In this document: one piece after another, positions 1-11,272 of the stretch | Position numbering within the stretch: position 1 is the stretch's first letter | How the letters are laid out: each line of letters starts with the position of its first letter | Assembly (NCBI GenBank): GCA_016584305.1 | Contig: JACEEZ010012708.1 | Location: 1 to 64,000 of the forward strand | Reading direction: 5' to 3' | Length of the DNA: 64,000 nucleotides | Origin: Chionoecetes opilio | Lineage: Eukaryota > Arthropoda > Malacostraca > Decapoda > Majidae | Notes under the pieces: model-generated | Told to the model about the DNA's origin: nothing | The model's database searches: none | The model's input: only the letters and a program-made list of their open reading frames with translations | Translations under genes and position numbers: made by a program

Positions 1-240
1 GGAAGGAAAGGAAGGGGAAGGAAGGAGGATGGAAGGAAAGGAGGAAGGAAGGGGAAGGAGGAAGGAAAGGAAGGAAGGAAGGAAGGAAGGAAGGAAAGGA
101 AGGTGAAGGAAGGAAGAAGGAAGGAGGTGAAGGAAGAGAGGGGGGGGAAAGGAAAAAGGGGGGGGGAGGGAAAGGGAAAGGGAAAGGAAGGAAGATGAAA
201 AAAAGGGAAAGGGAAAGAAAAAAGGATAAAAATAAGGAAG
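1..240. repeat. GGAA/GGAAA polypurine microsatellite
   Basis: Imperfect tandem GGAA and GGAAA units with almost no pyrimidines on this strand. The window edge cuts it, so its real length is unknown. No coding potential is seen here or in the short stretch up to 533. Confidence 0.9.
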
Positions 241-533
241 GAAAAAAAAAGGTTCCCGTCGTGTGCAAAAAAAAATATTATAAATTGAAAAAATAGTGTC
301 TCCCCCCCCGCGTGTTCAGCCCGATAAAAATAGTGTAATTTGTAAACACGCTATACTTCTTGAAAATGGCGAACAAGGAGGGTGTTATTAATAGATTAAA
401 AACTTTTTGTGAACTTCGTGCCAACACCATAGGGGGTATAGATTTTTTAATTGGAAGGGTTTTTTATTAAGAGAAAATTTTTATGTGTAATTGTGGTTTT
501 TGGTTTGATGTTTTGAAATAGGGAGGGGGGTAT

Positions 534-1345
534 GTGGGATTTTGGGGGTGGTGGTGTGGTGGTGGGGGTGTGGTGGTGGTGGTGGTGGTGGTGGTGGTGG
601 TGATGGTGGTGGTGGGGTGTGGTGGTGTGGTGGTGAGGGTGGTGGGGTGGTGGTGTGGGGGTGGTGGTGGTGGTGTGTGGTATGGGTGGTGGTGGTGGGG
701 GTGGTTGGTGGTGGTGGTGATGATGGTGGTGGGGGTTTGGGGTGGGGGTGGTTGTGGTGGTGGTGGTGGGGTTTGGTGGTGTGGTGTTGGAAATTGGTGG
801 TGGGTTGTGGGTGGTGTGGGGGTGGGGGTGGTGGTTGGTGTGGGGGTGGGTGGGGTTTGGGGGATGGTGATGGGGGTGTGGTGGTTGGTGGTGGTGGTGG
901 TGGTATGGTGTGTGTGGTGGGGGGTTTGGGTGGTTGGTGGTGTGGTATGGTGGTGGGTTGGTGGTGGTGGTGGTTGGTTGTTGGTGGTATGGTGGTGGTG
1001 GTAATGGGTTGGTGGTGGTATGGTGGTGGTGATGGTGATGGGGGTGTGGTGGTGGTGGGGGTTTGGTGGTGGTGATGGTGGGGTTTGGTGGTGGTATTGG
1101 TGGGGGTTTGGTGGTGGTGATGGTGGTTGTGGTGGTGGTGGTGGTGGTGATGGTGTATGGTGGTGGTGGTGGTGGTATGGTGGTGGTGGTAATGGTGGTG
1201 GTGGGTATGGTGGGGGTGGTGGTGGTGGTGGTATGGTGGTGGTGGGTGGTGGTGGGTGGTAGTGGTGGGGGTGTTGGTGGGGGTTTAGTGGTAGGGTTTG
1301 GTGGTATGGTGGTGGTGGTGATGGTGGTGGTATTTCATAATTGTT
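534..1345. repeat. GGT/GTG microsatellite, about 0.8 kb
   Basis: Continuous G/T-rich tract built from GGT triplets with GGGT and GAT variants. All forward frames read as Gly/Val/Trp runs and the reverse frames as Pro/His/Thr runs, which is the expected translation of the repeat and not a gene. Confidence 0.95.
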
Positions 1346-2162
1346 AATGCGAATCAAGCTCCAAGCTCCCTTCGCTCGCTTGGACAACTCCTGTCTGTAC
1401 CACGGCTGAAATGGCATATTTAAACACCTCACCACCCCTACCACGTATATAACACACGCTAACCCTAAAAAAAACCCCAAATAAACGGCTTAGAAAACAC
1501 GATTTTATAGTGGTTTATGAGGCCTAACACAAGCAGCAGTGTCTGAATATCCTCGGCTCAGACCTGTTATTGTGAGGGCTACGAGTCAAAAAAAATTTAT
1601 TTCCAGTACACTAATGCACTACCCCTTTGCCCTGCACTAATTTTCGCCAGGCCCCAAACTATTACGAATTTTAGATAAATGCTAAAAACTTGCTTCGCTC
1701 GCTTGCACAATGAGTTAAGAGACGAAATATAACCTTTTGTGCCAAAGTCTTCCTTTTTCGCCTGTATCCTGTGCTGCCACAAAAGTAGTCACAAGAAGGA
1801 AGAAGAAAACATTTGACAAACCTATATGACACCTGATTTCGGCTGAATTTGGTGTCCAAGCGAGCGAAGCGACTTGGACAACCCAACCTAACCCCACCTT
1901 TACTCTCTCTAATCAAAACCTAACCTATTCCCCCCCGCTTTAACCTCCTAACTAAAGCCAAATCTGAATTAAGAGTGTACGCGGCAAGGGAAGAACCGAG
2001 GTGATGCAGGTCACAAGAGGAAGAAAGAGTGTGGCGGACGTAAACACTTGTCTCTCGCCTCCGATAAACAACATGTCATTATCCCAAAGTAATGATTTGC
2101 GACGAAGCTCAGAGAGAATGTTTACTAGGAATCAATAAGGTAACCAGAAAAACCACACCCCA

Positions 2163-2165
<3 letters not shown>
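1346..2165. other. Non-coding stretch with a dispersed repeat
   Basis: No gene is supported. A motif CTTCGCTCGCTTG occurs at about 1371 and 1692 and inverted at about 1860. From about 1980 to 2165 the sequence (gatgcaggtcacaagagg, then a run ending just before the TG array) is the same repeat as 27.19-27.61 kb, where the copy lacks the TG array and has inflated homopolymers. Confidence 0.6.
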
Positions 2166-2200
<35 letters not shown>

Positions 2201-2840
2201 TGTGTCTGTGTGTGCGCGTTTCGTGTATTGTGTTCTGTGTATGGTGTCTGGGTGTGGTCTGTGTGTGTGTGCATGTGTGTGTTGTGTGTGTGATGTCTGT
2301 GATGTGTGCGTGTGTGTACTGTGTATGTGTGTGTGTGTTGGTATGTGTTCTGTCTGGGGTTGCGTGTGATGTCTGTGTGTGTGTGGTATGTCTGTGTGTG
2401 TCGTGTGCGGTGGTGTGTTAATGTGTGTGTGTGTGTGTATGTGTGTGCTGTGTGGTGTGTGTGTCGGGCCGTGATGTGTTGTGTGTGTTGGTCTGTCATG
2501 GTGTGTTGTCTGGTGTGTAGTTGTGAGTGGTGTGGTATGTGTGAGGTGTCTGGTGTGTTGTGTGTGTGTGTGTGTGTGTGTGGTGTCTGTGTGTGTCGTG
2601 TGCGTGGTTGGTGTTATGTGTGTGGTGTCTGTGTGTGGTGCGTGCGTGTGTATGTGTATGTGTGGTGTCTGTGTGTGTGTGCGTAGTGTGTATGTCTGTG
2701 TGTGTGTGGTGCGTGGTGTGTGTGTGTGTGAGTTGGTGTGTGTGTAGTGTGTGTGTGTTCGTGTGCGTGGTTGTGTATGGTGTGTGTGGTGTCTGTGTGG
2801 GTGTCCGTGGTGTGTAGGTGTGTCTGTGGTTGTGTGTGTG

Positions 2841-2883
<43 letters not shown>

Positions 2884-2941
2884 GTGTGGTGTGTGTGGGT
2901 GTGTGGTGTCTGTGTGGTGTCTGTGTGTGTGTGTGGTGCTC

Positions 2942-2972
<31 letters not shown>

Positions 2973-3135
2973 TGTGGTGTCTGTGTGTGTGGTGTGTGTG
3001 TGTGGTGTCTGTGTGTGTGTGTGGGTGTGGTGTGTGTGTGTGTGTAGGGGCTCTGTGTGTGTGTTGTCTCTGTGTGTGTGTGTGTGTGTGTGTGTTGTCT
3101 GTGTGTGCGTGCTTATGTGGTTGTGTGTAGTCGCG
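2166..3135. repeat. TG/TGTC microsatellite, about 1 kb
   Basis: Nearly pure TG dinucleotides with regular CTGTG and GGTG interruptions. The predicted Cys/Val-rich and Thr/His-rich proteins in all frames are shadows of the dinucleotide. Confidence 0.96.
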
Positions 3136-3269
3136 GCGTTGGGTTAAATATGGAGGAGAGTTCACGTACGCTACAGACCTTACTACTCACGAATTCAATT
3201 TTTTTTTTGGCTTCAGTATACTGTACACCACTACTCTACTTGGCTCTATGAAAAAAAATGAAAAAAAAA

Positions 3270-3450
3270 AAAATAAACTTTGTGGTTAAGGTTAGGTTAG
3301 GTTTCTTTAAAAAACCTGTAAGGTTAGGTTAGGTTGGGTGGGTTAGGTTAGGTTTAAAACAATAAGGTTAGGTTAAGTTTCAATTTTTTGGGGGGGTTTG
3401 CGCAAAATAAACTAGCCCATTAGAACAAGCACTTATTGTAGGCCAGAAAA
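3270..3450. repeat. TTAGG-rich segment, inverted partner of 30.29-30.52 kb
   Basis: Several GGTTAGGTTAGG blocks separated by T-rich spacers, then a stretch containing TTGCGCAAAATAAA and TTAGAACAAGCAC. The same order appears on the opposite strand at about 30,285-30,520. TTAGG is the canonical arthropod telomere unit, so this is interstitial telomere-like sequence inside a dispersed repeat. Confidence 0.75.
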
Positions 3451-3514
3451 AGTAGTTGGTGTGTCTCTGAAAACGACCGCGCAACTCTCCTCCATATTAC
3501 CACTGACTGCACCC

Positions 3515-3715
3515 CTGTGTGTTGTGGTGTGTGTGTGTGTGTGTGGTGTGTTTGTGTGTGTGTGTGTGTGTGTGGTGGTGTGTGTGTGTGGTAGTGGTGG
3601 TGTGTGTTGTGTGTGTGGTGTGTGGTGTGTGTGTGGTGTGTGTGTGTGGGTGTGTGTGTGTTGGTGTGTGTGGTGTGTGGTGTCTGTGTGTGTGTGGTGT
3701 GTGTGGTGTGTGGGA
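3515..3715. repeat. Second TG microsatellite
   Basis: About 200 bp of TG with GGTG interruptions, separated from the first array by the TTAGG-rich segment. Confidence 0.95.
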
Positions 3716-4204
3716 AGGGGAGAGTATGGGCAAACGCTACGTAGAATTGAACGAACACAAAATTGTGTACGAACTGACTGCACCCCTTCGTCCTAGTGTA
3801 AAAATAATAATAAAAAAATTAAAGCAAAGAAAAAAACATAACGTCACAATAAGTCAATTCGGAAATTTTCTTCCACCCCATCACCAAAAATCTCACAAAC
3901 ATACAAAATCCCACAAAAAACCCGATTAATTCCACAGAACCCACAAAACACCCTGAATATGGAGCTACAAACACGTCTTTACATAACCCTTAATAGACCC
4001 TTAATTAAAGGTGACACAAGGTTAACTACGCGCTATAAGGTGTGGAAGTGGATGATAGTACCATCGTAGGTATTGTGGTGTCTTCGATAATAAACTACGT
4101 CGTCATCGTCCGAATTGTAACTCTTGTCCAAGTCCATTATTGTGTGGGTTCGGCCATCTTGGGAGGCTGTGGGAAGGCGCGAGAACGAAGCACGAGTTGG
4201 ACTT
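3716..4204. other. Unassigned non-coding stretch
   Basis: A/T-rich unique-looking sequence between two microsatellites. I see no gene, splice pattern or recognisable repeat in it. Confidence 0.5.
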
Positions 4205-4560
4205 TCTCTTTGTCTGTGCTCCTCTATTCTCATCTCCTCTCTCTCTCTCTCTCTGTCTGTCTTGTCAATTTCTTTTCTTTTTCTTTCTGTTGTATCTCTC
4301 TCGCTCTCGTTGTCTGTATCTCTCTCTCTCTCTCTCTCTGTCTGTATGTCTCTCTCTCTCTCTTCGCTCTCTCTCTCTCGTTGTCTCTCCTCTTCGCCTC
4401 TCTGTCTGGGCTGTATGTCTCTCTCTCTTCTCTCTCTCTCTTCTGTCGTCTGTCTGTTTCTTTTTTTTTTTTTTCTATGTCTCTCTCTTCTCTCTATCTC
4501 TGTCTGTCTGTATGTCTCTCTCTCCTCTCTCTCTCTCTCCTCCTCTCTCTGTCTTACGTA
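4205..4560. repeat. CT-rich polypyrimidine microsatellite
   Basis: CTCTCTCT tract with TGTCTGTC and T-run interruptions. Open frames through it (Ser/Leu-rich) are artefacts of the repeat. Confidence 0.95.
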
Positions 4561-5240
4561 GTACTCTAACTGCCAATAAGTTACTGCCTAGACCTGCCTC
4601 AAACAGGTCTCTGCTGAAGCGGGTATTCACACGAGGCGTTTCGTGGGACTGTTTCGTGGAACGAGCAGGCATTGCTTGACCTTGTTTGACAAGACATCTA
4701 GCACACGTTGGGCCAACGCTCACCCAACCATAGCAAACAAAGATGAAGCGATGACTTGTTGTTACTGTTTTAACTTTAGGGGCAATATGTACGTAGCTAC
4801 TGGTGATGAAAGGGAGGAGGTGATTGTTAGAAGAGAACAGGCGACAGCTGAAGGACGCATTCATGGGGGCTAAATGGGCTATAGTGACGAGACTGCGCGC
4901 GCTGCCGCCGGTTAAGTTAAGGTTAAGTTTCGGTTATGTAGATATTCCCGTCAGGGGATCGAAGGGGACGGAGCCCCTCCGTAAAAAGGTTCGGTTAGGT
5001 TAGGGTAATAATTCCTCCCAGCAGGCGGCTGCGGGCGGACCATGGAGGTTAGAATAGATGGGGGAGAGGGCCGAGGCGCGGAAAAAGGTGAGGTCATTCT
5101 GGTCGGCCGGCGCCATTCAACGACTGGACAAGAAAAGGGCTGGTGCAGGAGCCGCTCCCTTGCCCTGAGCTGTCTATGATGGACAAGAAAAACCATTATA
5201 ACCTATGAAGCAGGTCACGAGGCAGAACCGATTGATAGGA
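4561..5240. other. Unassigned stretch with short TTAGG-like motifs
   Basis: No gene recognised. Contains GGTTAAGTTAAGGTTAAG near 4910 and GGTTAGGTTAGGG near 4993, both degenerate telomere-like units. Confidence 0.45.
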
Positions 5241-5244
5241 AAAA

Positions 5245-7435
5245 AAGTATGATGTGGTGGTTGTTGTGTTGTAGTGGTAATGTGGTAGTGATGGTAATAG
5301 TAATGATTGTGGTGGACATGGTTGTGATGGTGGTTGTGTGATATTGCTGGGTTGTGGGTTTTGGTTGTAGGAGTGGTGATGGTGATGGTGATAAGTATGA
5401 TGATATTGTTGGTGGTGTTAGTGATGCTGTTGTGGTGTGGTGATGAGGGTGATGTGGTGGTGTTGATGATGGTGAAGTTGATGTGGCAGTTTACTGGATG
5501 GTGATGTGGTGGTGTGATGGTGAAGTTGATGTGGTAGGGGACTGATGGTGATGTGATGGTGTGATGGTGATGTGGTGGTGGTGGATGTGCAGTGGTGGTA
5601 GTGTACTGATGGTGATGTGTGGTGTTGAGGTGAAGTGATGTGGCAGTTGTACTGATGGTGATGTGATGGTGGGATGGGATTGGTGGGTTTTGGTGATGTG
5701 CAGTTGATGTGGTAGTTGTACTGATGGTGATGTGGTGGGGGTGATGGTGAGTGGTGGTGTGATGGTTGATGTGGGGTGGGATGCGTGCAGTTGATGTGGC
5801 AGTTGTACTGATGGGGTGATGTGGTAGTGTGATGGTTGATGTGGTGGTGGTGATGGTGATGTGGTGGTGGTGATGGTGCAGTTGATGTGGACAGTGTACT
5901 GAATGGTGATGTTGGGAGTGGTGATGGTGATGTGGTGGTGGTGATGGTGCAGTTGGATGTGGCAGTTGTACTGATGGTGATGTTGGTGGTTGGTGATTGT
6001 GATGTGATGGTGCATGTTGAGTGCAGTTGTATGATGGTGATGTGGTGGTGGTGTGATGGTGATGTGGTGGGGAGATTGGTGATGTGGTGGTGGTGATGGT
6101 GATGTGTGGTTGTGATGGTGCTGTGGGTGGTGGTGATGGTGCAGTTGATGTGGCAGTGTAATGATGGTGAGTGGTGGTTGTGATGGTGATTTGGTGGTGG
6201 TGATGGTGCAGTTGATGGGTAGTTGTACTGATGTGATGTGGTGGTGGTGATGGTGATGTGGTGGTGGTGATGGTGAAGTTGATGGGTAGTTGTACTGATG
6301 GTGATGTGTGGTGTTGGTGATGGTGATGTGGTGGTGGTGATGGTGAAGTTGATGTGGTAGTTGTACTGATGTGAGTGGTGGTGGTGATGGTGATGTGGTG
6401 GTGGGTGATGGTGAAGATTATGTGGTAGTTGTACTGATGGTGATGTGATGGTGGTGATGGTGATGTTGAGGTGGTGATGGTGATGTGATGGTGGTGATGG
6501 TGATGTGGTGGTGGTGATGGTGATTGTGTGGTGGGATGGTGCAGTTGATGTTGTAGTTGTACTGATGGTGATGTGGTGGTGGTGGTTGATGGTGATGTGG
6601 TGGTGGTGATGGATGAAGTTGATGTGGGTAGTGTACTGATGGTGATGTGGTGGTGGGATGGTGATGTGTTGGTGGGGGATGGTGCAGTGATGTGGTAGTT
6701 GTACTGATGGTGATTGTGATGGTGGTGATGGTGATGTGGTGGGGTGGGATGGTCAGTTGATTGTGTAGTTGTACTGATGGTTGATGTGATGGTGGTGATG
6801 GTGATGTGGTGGTGGTGATGGTGCAGTTGATGTGGTAGTTTGTTACTGATGGTGATGTGATGGTGGTGGTGATGGTGATGTGGTGGTGTGATGGTGATGT
6901 CGGTGGTTGGGGATGGTGATTGTGGTGGTGGTGATGGTGCAGTTGTGTGTAGTTGTACTGATGGTGATGTGGTGGTGGTTCGGTGATGGTGATGTGGTGG
7001 TGGTGAATGGGTGAAAGTTGATTTGGTAGTTGTTACGAGATGGTGATGTGATGGTGGTGATGGTGATGTGGTGGTGGTGATGGTGATGTTGGTGTGGTGG
7101 GGCAGTTGATGTCGGTAGTTGTACTGATGGTGATGTGGTGGTGGTGGGATGGTGATGTGGTGTGGTGATGGTGAAGTTGTGTGGTAGTTGTACTGATGGT
7201 GATGTGATGGTGGTGATGGTGATTGGTTGGTGGTGATGGTGAAGTGATGTGGTAGTGTCCTGATGGTGATGGTGGTGGTGGTGATGGTGAAGTTGATGTG
7301 GTAGAATGTACTGATGGTGATGTGTTGGTGGTGATGGTGAAGTTGATTGTTAGATGTACGGATGGTGATGTGGTGGTGGGTGATGGTGAAGTTGATGTGG
7401 TAGATGTATGATGGTGATGGTGGTTGGTGATGGAA
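5245..7435. repeat. Minisatellite of GATGGTGATGTGGTGGTG units
   Basis: About 2.2 kb of tandem units of roughly 45-60 bp, each combining GATGGTGATGTGGTGGTG with a landmark such as GTAGTTGTACTGATGG. Units differ by 1-3 bp indels. The array ends sharply before 7436. Frames read as Val/Gly/Asp or His/Thr/Ile repeats and are not genes. Confidence 0.93.
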
Positions 7436-8919
7436 TCCTAATAATCGTCCCTATATTATATATGAGTGATATGTTCGATAGGAATATATCCGTGCTACTA
7501 TAGCGTGCGGTCTACCGCACATTTTCGAGGATATTGCACTTCAGGCTGCAACTTCCCAGCTAACCACCAACCGGCGGGCATACGTGGGCATTAGAGCGGC
7601 GAACCGGCGGCCACCAGCGGCCAAACTTTGCCCCCGAAAATGCCCGCCGTTTTCACCACCATAGTTGCCGCTGGTGTATTTCAGAGAGGAAAAAATATAT
7701 CTGTTAAATCCCCCCCCCCCACCATTGTTACAGAATTTGAAAAAAATGTATGCTTTAGGTTGTAAAACATTCTAAACAACAGTTATGTGATGATATTGAT
7801 GTAAGTAATACATCAGTGGTGATAACCAGCAGCTACTTGACTGTGAGATCTCCGTCGCCCGCTGGTGATATTTGGAAGTGCACAAGAAAGATTAATGCGG
7901 CTACTCTCGCGGGCAAAATGTTTTGGTCCATTTAGTAGTTTGATCTGTCCTCGTGCATGCCTTGGTGCATGTTTTTTCTGTGTTGCTGTGGTACAATTAA
8001 AATTGCTCCAGTGACGGTCCAGCTAATCTTGAAAAAAATACAATTGAAATCACAAAATGGGCTTCCTTCGCTTCGTACACAGCTCCTGCCTCCGGACAAT
8101 ACATCCATCGAAATGAAGTACCGTGTAAGATTAGGGACCATGAAACACATAGAAGGGAGTGTGTTAGGTGTTAGAAGCAGCAGCACATCATGTTTTACGG
8201 GGTATTACACGGTGTGAAACATTATATAGGACAAGCAGATATATGAGTTCGTTAATTTATCTGGTTAGGAAGCCCTCTCATTTCTTTTTTTTCCATTATT
8301 GTGACTTGTTACGGAAGATGAGAGGTTAAATAAGTTGAAATAAAGTGAGGTTCGTGTCATAGATGATTGTACATTTTGAAAATACTGGCGTTGAACATAA
8401 AAAAAGTGTGCTTCATTTCGTGACATGGAAATAAGAGCTTTTTATCCCGTGTTTTGAGAGTCCGCAGTCGACAATAAACTATGTTTAAAAGGTTACTTTT
8501 TTATGGTGATGATGGCTTTAGTTGAATGAAAGTGAGCTAGGTTCGTAGGAGAAGTAGAATTGTTTAACATGCGGTACCCTAGAAAAACAGTCCGCCGCCG
8601 CGGCTATCAGGTAGGCTATTTAAAAGGGAACTGTCTTCGAAACTTTACACGTCGGCGAGTGTTCCACTATCGGCGAGAGAGTTCTCGGTTGGTGTTTCGG
8701 CGAGAATTTCCATAAACCGTGAACATCTTTTATACGATTACAAAACACCGAAAATTAAGTTGGCTCCATAGTATCGTGTACTGCCGTCTCTCTAGCCCAC
8801 TGCCTCTCTACCTACTGCCGTATTTATAGCTTGTTCGTGGTCATGGCCCTATCTATAGCTCCTTGCTATTATTCGGTATAATTCTAGTGTTGCCCATTAA
8901 AACTCCAACTTTGGAACCC
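7436..8919. other. Unassigned 1.5-kb stretch
   Basis: Mixed-composition sequence with a GC-rich patch (7560-7680) of CCGGCGG and GCCGC motifs. The longest open frame, 7957-8217 on the plus strand (86 codons), resembles no family known to me and has no supporting splice or start context, so I do not call it. Confidence 0.4.
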
Positions 8920-9129
8920 AACTAGCTTGGGGGACCTCAGGGAAGAATGCAGGAGGATATATGGCTGGGGTACAAAATATGCGTCGCAACACTTTTTTTT
9001 TTAGTATGGAAGTTATATAAAAATTCCCTAGATCTAGGAGAAAAAAATTAATTGGATTTCTTCTGAGTCCAGAGACGTGGATGTATACACATGCGGCCGC
9101 CTACGGGCAACTATAGTAACTTTTAGGGG

Positions 9130-9385
9130 GCAATAGTGGGTTAGATTAGTAACTTTTAGGGGTTATGTTAGGGTTAGGTAGTAACTTTAGGGTTATAGTT
9201 GAGGTTCGGTTAGTAACTTTTAGGGGTTATAGTGAGGTTATGTTCTGTAACTTTTAGCGGGGTAAGTTGAGGTTAGGTTAGTAATTATAGTGAGGTTAGG
9301 TAGTAACTTTTAGGGGGTGTTAGTGAGGTTAGGTTAGTAATGTTTTAGGGGTTTATTGTGAGGTTAGTTTAATAAACTTATTTTT
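9130..9385. repeat. Tandem array of about 34-bp GTAACTTTTAGGGG units
   Basis: About eight copies of a unit reading roughly AGGTTAGTAACTTTTAGGGG plus TTATAGTG. The AGGTTAG part is telomere-like, so the unit is a derived composite. Confidence 0.85.
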
Positions 9386-9593
9386 TTTTGAAACAATTTT
9401 TTTTTTTTTTATATTATTGTTAACAATAAGTTATGTTAGTTTAGAAAGAATCAGAAAATGACGCGCGACTGCCCTCTACTTATATGTGATCACTTACGCG
9501 CGGCCGCATGGGTGGCGGACCGGACGTGTGAACTGACCGATCCTCACAGAATGATGACCGAAGTTGTCGAGAACACACCCAACACCCCGCTAG

Positions 9594-9690
9594 GAGGTTA
9601 AGGTTAGGTTAGGTTAGATTTGGTAGGCTAGGTTAGATTTGGTTGGTTAGATTAGATTGGGTTAGGTTAGGTTAGGTTATCGGTGGGTCA
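9594..9690. repeat. Interstitial TTAGG telomere-like tract
   Basis: Repeated GGTTA pentamers with GGTTAGATTTGGT variants. The period and sequence match the arthropod telomere repeat, but unique sequence on both sides shows it is internal here. Confidence 0.85.
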
Positions 9691-10029
9691 AGCCACGTAG
9701 GGATTAGGTAAATTTGGTTATGTTAAATTCTCTAATATAAGGAAATTTACCTTAGATTTAAGGAAAATTTACCCCCCTAAACAATAAACTCTAAAATTAA
9801 GTGTTTCCGACGCAATAATTTGTTTTCCACCCGAAAAACCCGCATTCCACAGTCCCCAAACTTGTTTAGGGAAGTGGGAGGAGTATGGGCACAACACTAG
9901 AATTTACCTTATATTCTTTAGCACTCATTCTTTCCCCCGTTAAACTATTATTTTACCATAATCAAATCAAAAAGTGTAATTGTACACTTTATTTTTCGGC
10001 TATGACATTTCTTTAGTTAAGCTACGTCA

Positions 10030-10257
10030 GAGGTTTCGGTTCACCGAAAAGGCAGGCCACCGCTGGGGATCGAACCCGAGACCTTCCATTGCCGGGCGGA
10101 TCGTGCTACCGGACACTACGGTCGCTCTCCGTGACAACGCACACATCTCCCCCCTAATGCCTCCCAGAGCCAGGCCGGTGAATGTGTACGCCTTACCTCG
10201 ATTCCTACTCACTGCGCCATGTTAGAGGTACGGGGTTTACCGAAAAGGCAGGCCACA
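10030..10257 (-). repeat. tRNA-derived SINE-like unit
   Basis: On the minus strand a B box GGTTCGATCCC lies at 10,076-10,066, preceded by a D-arm-like GTGTCCGGTAGCAC whose GTGT and GCAC can pair. Flanking GCGACCG and CGGTGGC can pair as an acceptor stem with one mismatch. The anticodon arm is poor, so this is not a good functional tRNA. The adjoining ACCGAAAAGGCAGGCCAC occurs twice, at about 10,043 and 10,237, which suggests a repeat-unit boundary. RNA polymerase III promoter remnants of a SINE fit best. Confidence 0.6.
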
Positions 10258-10556
10258 CAGTTATAATAATTAAAATTGTTGTATCCCCGCCCATTCACAT
10301 CCCACATTATACATATTACTTGTAAGTCGATGGAACACCTTAAATTAGTAGCTAAAAGTACTGAAATTTCAAGTTCGTAATTTTTAAACATTGAAAGATT
10401 ACCGAAATAAAAACAACAACTTTGTTTTTAAATATCGTGGAATGTCAGAATTGTCGCTGATAGGAATTCACGGCAAAACACCAACTTAGGACTCGACGAC
10501 GCAGAAATGTTATTTACCATTTAATTTTGTTCATTCTCTTTTTATAAGCATCTACC

Positions 10557-11272
10557 ATGCCGCAGGACCAGGATGAGCTGGTGCTTGATACACACTGCCA
10601 GAGTGCTGATGGTGTATGCATGGACATTTTATTCAAGGTACATTAAATTAGCTTTTACTGAATTATTTTATTGCAAACAAGGGGTTAGTGCTTTTCAATA
10701 ATAAATTACGGGTAAAGATTGGTTTTAGGGAACCCTCCTTATTGTGGAAAATATCACCCGTATGTGAATGTTATTTATGTTTTTATCACGAAGATATTTT
10801 TAACCCTCACAGTCAGCACGTAACTTTTCCTCATTAGCGCAGTAAACTACCTAACCTGAGTAGCTTGTAGTTAATTTTTTTGCTTTAAGGGATGATTACG
10901 TTTTATTTTTTGCTCGGGCCATGAATTATGTTTACTTTAAAAAAATATCTACTGATCACTTCTATGAGACATAACACTATGAATGCTTTCTCGCCAGATC
11001 CATCACTCATGGGGGAGTCGTGACTTCGGTACTGTGAACGTCCCCAGAAAACTGAGGCGCTGGTGGCACTGGTTGTCAAAATTACAAGCTTGACCAGCAG
11101 GGATGAAAGGACCAAGGTGGTGTGGGCGAACATCGCCTTCAGAATGCAGGAAATGGTATGTATTCGTGAGATTAAAGATAATAATGAGTGGATAAGATCC
11201 TTTGATGGTGTTTTAAATATTTTATTGGTACAAGTGTGTTGAATGTGTTTGCAGGCTCTTAAAAGCTTATAA
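10557..11272 (+). CDS. Possible small three-exon gene, MADF/SANT-like fragment
   Basis: Three pieces join in phase 0. Exon 1, 10,557-10,637, starts at ATG (MPQDQDELV) and ends AAG before a GTACAT donor. Exon 2, 11,048-11,155, follows CCCAG and ends before a GTATGT donor; it reads KTEALVALVVK, later VVWANIAFRMQEM. Exon 3, 11,255-11,272, follows TTTGCAG and ends ALKSL stop. Exon 2 resembles the start of Myb/SANT-like or MADF DNA-binding domains, where KTEALIALW-type and VWEEIA-type motifs occur about 25 residues apart. At 68 codons it is shorter than those domains usually are, so it may be a truncated copy or a chance frame. The acceptor of exon 2 has a weak pyrimidine tract. Confidence 0.3.

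Larger units (their letters stand above)
8920..9910. repeat. Dispersed repeat, copy 1 (partner at 28.26-28.87 kb)
   Basis: Stretches at 8920-9070 (AGCTTGGGGGACCTC to TTTCTTCTGAGTC) and 9470-9910 (GATGACCGAAGTTGTCGAG, CCCGCTAGGAGG, GAGTATGGG) recur in the same order at 28,260-28,870. In this copy an array of about 34-bp units is present between the two parts. The function is unknown. Confidence 0.7.

Noticed and set aside
467..1480. 337-codon Pro/His/Thr-rich minus-strand frame and Gly/Val/Trp plus-strand frames
   Set aside because: Direct translation of the GGT microsatellite; no unique coding sequence, all frames open.
2092..3165. Cys/Val-rich and Thr/His-rich frames of 60-180 codons
   Set aside because: Shadows of the TG dinucleotide array.
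5491..6096. Long His/Thr/Ile minus-strand frame and Val/Asp plus frames
   Set aside because: Translation of the GATGGTGATG minisatellite; unit indels destroy the frame repeatedly.
7957..8217. 86-codon plus-strand frame starting MPWCMFFLCC
   Set aside because: No family resemblance, no splice or promoter context, length expected by chance in 64 kb.
10056..10131. Functional tRNA gene
   Set aside because: B box and acceptor pairing exist, but the anticodon arm does not fold well and a piece of the unit is duplicated nearby.
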